Shown one piece after another: positions 62,605-64,000 of a stretch of 64,000 nt of DNA (position 1 is its first letter; each line of letters starts with the position of its first letter). Source of the DNA: Boseongicola aestuarii (GTDB taxonomy: Bacteria > Pseudomonadota > Alphaproteobacteria > Rhodobacterales > Rhodobacteraceae); the NCBI RefSeq assembly GCF_900184815.1, contig NZ_FXXQ01000002.1, forward strand, positions 62,001 through 126,000, given 5' to 3'. The position numbers were made by a program, and so were the translations under genes. The notes beneath the pieces are model-generated. The model saw nothing but the letters and a program-made list of their open reading frames with translations, did not search any database and was not told where the DNA came from.

Positions 62605-63486
62605 ATCTTTTCCTTTTGCACCGATCCAAGCACACTCGAAACGGCCCGGTGGTTTGCCTGTTACCTGACCAACGGCAAACACCTCATTGCCTATACGTCC
62701 TTCGGCACGGTGCTCCTTTTGCTCGCCATCACAGCCCCCATCGCGCTTGCCTTCGGCTTTGCCGGCGCCATGGCCTCACGAAGCCGTATCCCGCCTGTCA
62801 GTTGGTTCGGCAAAGGCTACACCGCCATCGTGCGCGGCGTGCCCGATATCGCGTTTTTCCTCTTTTTCGTGATCGCTCTGGACCAGGCATTCGAGTATCT
62901 CCGACACAAGGCCAAATGCCCCGAGTGGACTGACTCCATCCGTCAGGGCAGCGATTTCGTCGTCTGCCAAAGCGCGAAACTGCCCCTGTCAAACGCCCCG
63001 CAATGGGTCCACGAAGTCTACGGCTTCTCGTTGGCCGTCCTGACCTTCTCCATCGTCTTCGGAGCCTTCGCCGCCAACGTCCTATATGGTGCGATGACAG
63101 CCGTACCGCGCGCGCAGATGGAAACAGCCGAAGCCTACGGCATGACGCAAAGACAAGCGTTCTGGCGCATTCTCGTGCCGCAAATGTGGGTCTACGCGCT
63201 GCCGGGCCTGTCGAACGTCTGGATGATCCTCATCAAGGCGACCCCGCTTCTGTTCCTCCTCGGCGTCGAAGATATCGTCTACTGGGCGCGCGAACTGGGC
63301 GGCACGAAAGGCGCGGTCTTCCAATACCCGCACCCTGACTGGCGGCTCTATTATTTCCTCGGCCTGTTGGTGTTCTACCTCAGCCTCACGGCCATGTCGG
63401 AGCGCGTGCTGAAGCGCGTGAACACCCGCCTCTCGCACGGGCAGGCAACCTCGGCGGGCGAAGACCTGCGCAAGGGTGTCGCATGA
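62605..63486 (+). CDS. Polar amino-acid ABC transporter permease (first), likely ATC start
   Basis: A permease of the HisQ/ArtQ family, about 293 residues. The family N-terminus (FSFCTDPSTLETARWFACYL) is encoded in frame from 62608, but the first conventional start codon in frame is a GTG at 62710, inside the first helix. An ATC at 62605 is preceded seven bases upstream by GGGGA and stands where relatives have ATG, so I give that as start. EAA-type loop: ETAEAYGMTQRQAFWRILVP. It overlaps the next permease gene by four bases. Confidence 0.8.
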   Translation: MFSFCTDPSTLETARWFACYLTNGKHLIAYTSFGTVLLLLAITAPIALAFGFAGAMASRSRIPPVSWFGKGYTAIVRGVPDIAFFLFFVIALDQAFEYLRHKAKCPEWTDSIRQGSDFVVCQSAKLPLSNAPQWVHEVYGFSLAVLTFSIVFGAFAANVLYGAMTAVPRAQMETAEAYGMTQRQAFWRILVPQMWVYALPGLSNVWMILIKATPLLFLLGVEDIVYWARELGGTKGAVFQYPHPDWRLYYFLGLLVFYLSLTAMSERVLKRVNTRLSHGQATSAGEDLRKGVA

Positions 63487-64000
63487 GCTGCTGGGAAACC
63501 ATCGCCGACTATGGCCTGCGCTCCATCGGGATCGGCGAACGCCTTCTGCCGCGCTCGGATTTCACGCTTTGCCAGCAATTTACGCTGATCGCGTCGGGGC
63601 TGATCTGGAACATCTACTTCGGCCTTCTCGCCCTAAGTTCCGGCTTCTTCCTTGCCACGGCGGTCGCCGTTGGCAAGGCGTCGCGCAATCCTCTCGTGCG
63701 AAAACCCTGCGACTGGTTCATCTTCATCTTCCGGGGCTCGCCGCTCTTTATCCAGTTCTTCCTCGCCTACGAGGCCCTTGTCCTGTTGCCGCGCGGAGGC
63801 ATCGAGATCTTCGGCATGACGGCCGAAACCAGCTGGCTCACACGCGCATGGGCAGGTGCCCTGATCGTCTTGTTCCTCAACACCGCCGCCTATTCTGGCG
63901 AGATTTTCTACGGCGCACTTCGCTCTATCCCCAAAGGCGATCTGGAAGCCGCCGACGCCTATGGCATTACCGGATGGAGTCGCTTCAGGCGCATCACTTT
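63483..64000 (+). CDS. Polar amino-acid ABC transporter permease (second), truncated by window end
   Basis: The first 172 residues of a HisM/ArtM-family permease (MSCWETIADYGLRSIGIGER). The EAA loop is GDLEAADAYGITGWSRFRRI at the window end. The ATG overlaps the stop of the first permease (ATGA). It would form the channel with that permease. Confidence 0.93.
   Translation, partial: MSCWETIADYGLRSIGIGERLLPRSDFTLCQQFTLIASGLIWNIYFGLLALSSGFFLATAVAVGKASRNPLVRKPCDWFIFIFRGSPLFIQFFLAYEALVLLPRGGIEIFGMTAETSWLTRAWAGALIVLFLNTAAYSGEIFYGALRSIPKGDLEAADAYGITGWSRFRRIT

Noticed and set aside
62710-62712. GTG as the start of the first amino-acid permease
   Set aside because: It would drop the family-conserved N-terminus and part of helix 1; the ATC at 62605 with a ribosome-binding site fits better, although it is unconventional.

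Overview
The window looks like a chromosomal segment of a marine Rhodobacteraceae (Roseobacter-group alphaproteobacterium). The reasons are high GC with dense, overlapping genes, an aerobic-type cobalamin cluster (cobP, cobD, cobC, cobQ, cobO, cobT, cobS), a GTTC-N7-GTTC LexA box, a VPLPA-CTERM-like protein, a DUF1523 protein, HdaA, an alphaproteobacterial-length ProRS and a lone MttB-family methyltransferase. I cannot name a genus. I saw no tRNA, rRNA, CRISPR array, prophage or insertion sequence.

Region by region. 0-4.5 kb: a BKACE / SGNH hydrolase / SDR operon divergent from a GlxA-type regulator (looks like carnitine- or betaine-type catabolism), then a quinone reductase and a SIMPL protein. 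4.6-8.7 kb: a one-TM protein with PilM-like and PilP-like ends, a ferredoxin coupled to a secreted VCBS protein, and a LexA box directly upstream of what appears to be the last domain of DnaE2. 8.8-15.2 kb: a putrescine unit (potFGHI, a GntR regulator, an omega-aminotransferase) with matching operator-like sites at both promoters. 15.2-25.8 kb: cobalamin nucleotide-loop assembly and adenosylation genes plus a riboswitch-controlled btuB-btuF-cbiZ uptake and salvage operon. 25.8-35.6 kb: phosphohexomutase, a DenD-like dehydrogenase, an ECF sigma/vWA pair, SSADH, hydrolases and a DUF1523 protein. 35.6-39.6 kb: an AT-richer patch around parE with a CTERM-sorted protein, its decayed paralogue and an orphan membrane gene. 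39.7-42.4 kb: two copies of a 119-nt structured repeat, a hemerythrin protein, a tiny basic protein and a tandem cytochrome c pair behind an FNR-type box. 42.4-48.3 kb: lolD, lolC, an MttB homologue, a peroxiredoxin and proS. 48.4-54.7 kb: an AI-2E-type permease, hdaA, ppk1, uspA (second FNR-type box), a frameshifted serine hydrolase and secG. 54.9-64 kb: pyrG, a diguanylate cyclase, two exported hydrolases with near-identical promoters, a TerB/PhnD-like pair and a polar amino-acid ABC transporter cut by the window end.

Functionally, the putrescine importer, the aminotransferase and (17 kb away) SSADH could form a putrescine-to-succinate route. The B12 genes could feed corrinoid-dependent enzymes, possibly including the MttB homologue. 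The observations most worth checking are the LexA-box/dnaE2 remnant, the duplicated structured RNA-like leader with a compensatory base pair, the ATC start of an ABC permease, the PilM/PilP-like fusion, and the helically phased repeats upstream of the terB-like gene.
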